From the NCBI GenBank assembly GCA_007571115.1, contig RKSA01000034.1:1-7798 (forward strand): DNA of 7,798 nucleotides, in the 5' to 3' direction. How positions within the stretch are numbered: position 1 is the first letter of the stretch; each line of letters begins with the position of its first letter. The notes under the pieces were generated by a model. It searched no databases. It was not told the DNA's origin and was given only the letters and a program-made list of their open reading frames with translations. The stretch comes from Gammaproteobacteria bacterium (lineage in GTDB: Bacteria > Pseudomonadota > Gammaproteobacteria > Pseudomonadales > Pseudohongiellaceae). Below are positions 6,728 to 7,798 of the stretch, in pieces. Made by a program: the position numbers and the translations under genes.

Positions 6728-7597
6728 ATGTCGCTGTCGGACGAGGACGGGCAGGCGATCGACCGAGCTCTCCGGGCTTGGCGCCAAGGAGATTTCTCTC
6801 TTGACGTCGGCCTGGAGTTTGTTCACCTGGCTGACCTGTCCCGCGCACATAGCCCTGCATCAACCCAGATGGCCGATGCCCGTGCGAACGAGGGCGAAAC
6901 CATCGAAACCGGAACCACCCCGGTGCTCGATGAAGTGGCCGGTGTAGTGATGTTGAGCCAGACCTGCGATGTTGTTCGTCACTGCCGCGAGCGACCGTTC
7001 GTCGAACTCGCGCCGCTAATCGACGTGTCCGAGCTATGGGTGGAAGAAATCCGGCGCTTGAAACGGCCCGCTTTCGCCTATGTTCCAGCCACTGCCAGCA
7101 AGCATCTCGTTGCTGACCTCGACCGCACGATGACCGTCGAAAAGGCCCTTGTCACCGGATGGAAGCACAGTAGGGGCCTGGAATCGGACGATGAGCTCAG
7201 GGACTTCACCGAAGCCCTTGCGCGCAAGCGAACGCGGTTCGCCTTTCCCGACGATTTCGTTGCTGCAGCTCAGCGATTGAGTAGGCGTCTTTCCAACAGG
7301 CACAACAAACAGACTGATGAAGGAACCCATCTCCGGGCTCTTCGCGAAATCCGCGTACACGCCGAACCCTCTTGGCAGGCCGACGAGATCGTGCTGAACT
7401 GGTGGTTCATCAAAGAGGCAGACCCTGTGGGCTCCCCTGCCAATTGGCCGATATTCCTTGGTCGCTGGCTTGCCCTTTTCGATCAAACTGGCCGGTTCCG
7501 TCTTGATCCCCCTATCGCCTGTCGCCTGGAAGATATGACGGCCCGCGATTACGTCGAAAGCGCCCGACTGGACCTTGACCAACTGTCGACCTCCTGA
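6728..7597 (+). CDS. Uncharacterised protein with SQTCD motif, partner of the HTH protein
   Basis: A 289-aa soluble protein with no signal peptide or membrane segment. I recognise the pattern as an uncharacterised type but know no function. Visible blocks are GVVMLSQTCDVVRH (72-85) followed by RPFVELAPL (89-97); VADLDRTMTVEKAL (128-141); LARKRTRFAFPDDF (164-177), then a basic stretch to about 195; and LREIRVHAEPSW (205-216) leading to the hydrophobic LNWWF (223-227). Cys80 and Asp81 in SQTCD, with His85 and Cys86 close by, could form a metal or catalytic site, but that is inference. The start has only a weak GAG 4 bases upstream and probably relies on coupling to the HTH gene, whose stop is 6 bases before. 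The N-terminal 60 residues look less conserved in style. It could be an effector, a nuclease-like protein or an adaptor; none can be chosen from sequence alone. Confidence 0.75.
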   Translation: MSLSDEDGQAIDRALRAWRQGDFSLDVGLEFVHLADLSRAHSPASTQMADARANEGETIETGTTPVLDEVAGVVMLSQTCDVVRHCRERPFVELAPLIDVSELWVEEIRRLKRPAFAYVPATASKHLVADLDRTMTVEKALVTGWKHSRGLESDDELRDFTEALARKRTRFAFPDDFVAAAQRLSRRLSNRHNKQTDEGTHLRALREIRVHAEPSWQADEIVLNWWFIKEADPVGSPANWPIFLGRWLALFDQTGRFRLDPPIACRLEDMTARDYVESARLDLDQLSTS

Positions 7598-7623
7598 CAG
7601 CCCGCAAGCAAACCCATCTCGGC

Positions 7624-7737
7624 CTGGCAAACCAGAGTTGAACAGGTTCAGTGCCTTTCGGAATTCCTGCCGTTTCAGGCAGCTTTCCGGATGCTGCAGC
7701 GGAATTGCTCCGGGGGAAAATTCCGGAATCCATCCGG
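7624..7737. repeat. Cluster of four inverted repeats after the SQTCD gene
   Basis: Four separate inverted repeats follow one another. CTGG-caaa-CCAG is at 7624-7635. TGAAC-ag-GTTCA is at 7639-7650. CTGCC-gtttca-GGCAG is at 7667-7682. The largest spans 7687-7737: outer arms CCGGATG/CATCCGG (7 bp) and inner arms CGGAATT/AATTCCG (7 bp), with a 6/5-base internal loop and a 12-base apical loop. No T-run follows any of them. The rest of 7598-7798 shows no gene I can support. The structure could be a transcript end, a REP-like element, a recombination site or a structured RNA. Confidence 0.5.
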
Positions 7738-7798
7738 GTCCATGCAAGCGGGCGGCAAGCATCGAGGGCTGCCAGCAGCAGGGTGGCGCCGCCTGCGG

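Noticed and set aside
7034..7762. 242-codon minus-strand frame overlapping the SQTCD gene
   Set aside because: It lies mostly opposite the better-supported + gene and has no family-like motif; its first part comes from the inverted-repeat region.
7598..7798. Integron attC-like recombination site
   Set aside because: The paired arms look suggestive, but I could not find the flanking core sequences (GTTRRRY and RYYYAAC) in the required positions, and no integrase gene is in the window.

Overview
The window is GC-rich, compactly coded bacterial DNA that looks chromosomal. A full-length homodimeric-type pyruvate dehydrogenase E1 (AceE), a Sec-dependent lipoprotein and two further exported proteins point to a Gram-negative. 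By protein style I would guess a gammaproteobacterium of the Chromatiales/Xanthomonadales kind, but this is inference; there is no rRNA or other taxonomic marker here.

Layout. (1) 2-217, +: 3' end of an unrecognised gene, followed by a 172-base gap with an 8-bp inverted repeat. (2) 390-2454, +: two genes for exported proteins, a stand-alone DUF4159 protein and a metal-dependent amidohydrolase of the prolidase/imidazolonepropionase-like group. They are 46 bases apart and probably co-transcribed. (3) 2487-5920, -: a lipoprotein with a 70-residue dipeptide-repeat spacer and a DUF442-type phosphatase domain, followed after 41 bases by aceE. They look like one transcription unit, with a candidate sigma70-type promoter at 5964-5992. 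aceE converges on the amidohydrolase gene with only 32 bases between stop codons. No E2 (aceF) or E3 (lpd) gene lies beside aceE. (4) 6209-7597, +, divergent from the phosphatase gene: a small helix-turn-helix protein and, 6 bases later, a 289-aa protein carrying an SQTCD motif. I recognise this protein as an uncharacterised type and know no assigned function. (5) 7598-7798: no recognisable gene, but four inverted repeats one after another, the largest spanning 51 bases.

How the parts may work together. The DUF4159 and amidohydrolase products are both predicted to act outside the cytoplasm. The AceE unit links central carbon metabolism to an envelope phosphatase-like lipoprotein only through co-transcription; no mechanism is visible. 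The HTH/SQTCD pair has the form of a regulator-effector or accessory two-gene module and is the best candidate for an undescribed system. Nothing in the sequence itself proves a defence or toxin role. I found no tRNA, rRNA, CRISPR array, transposase or integrase gene.
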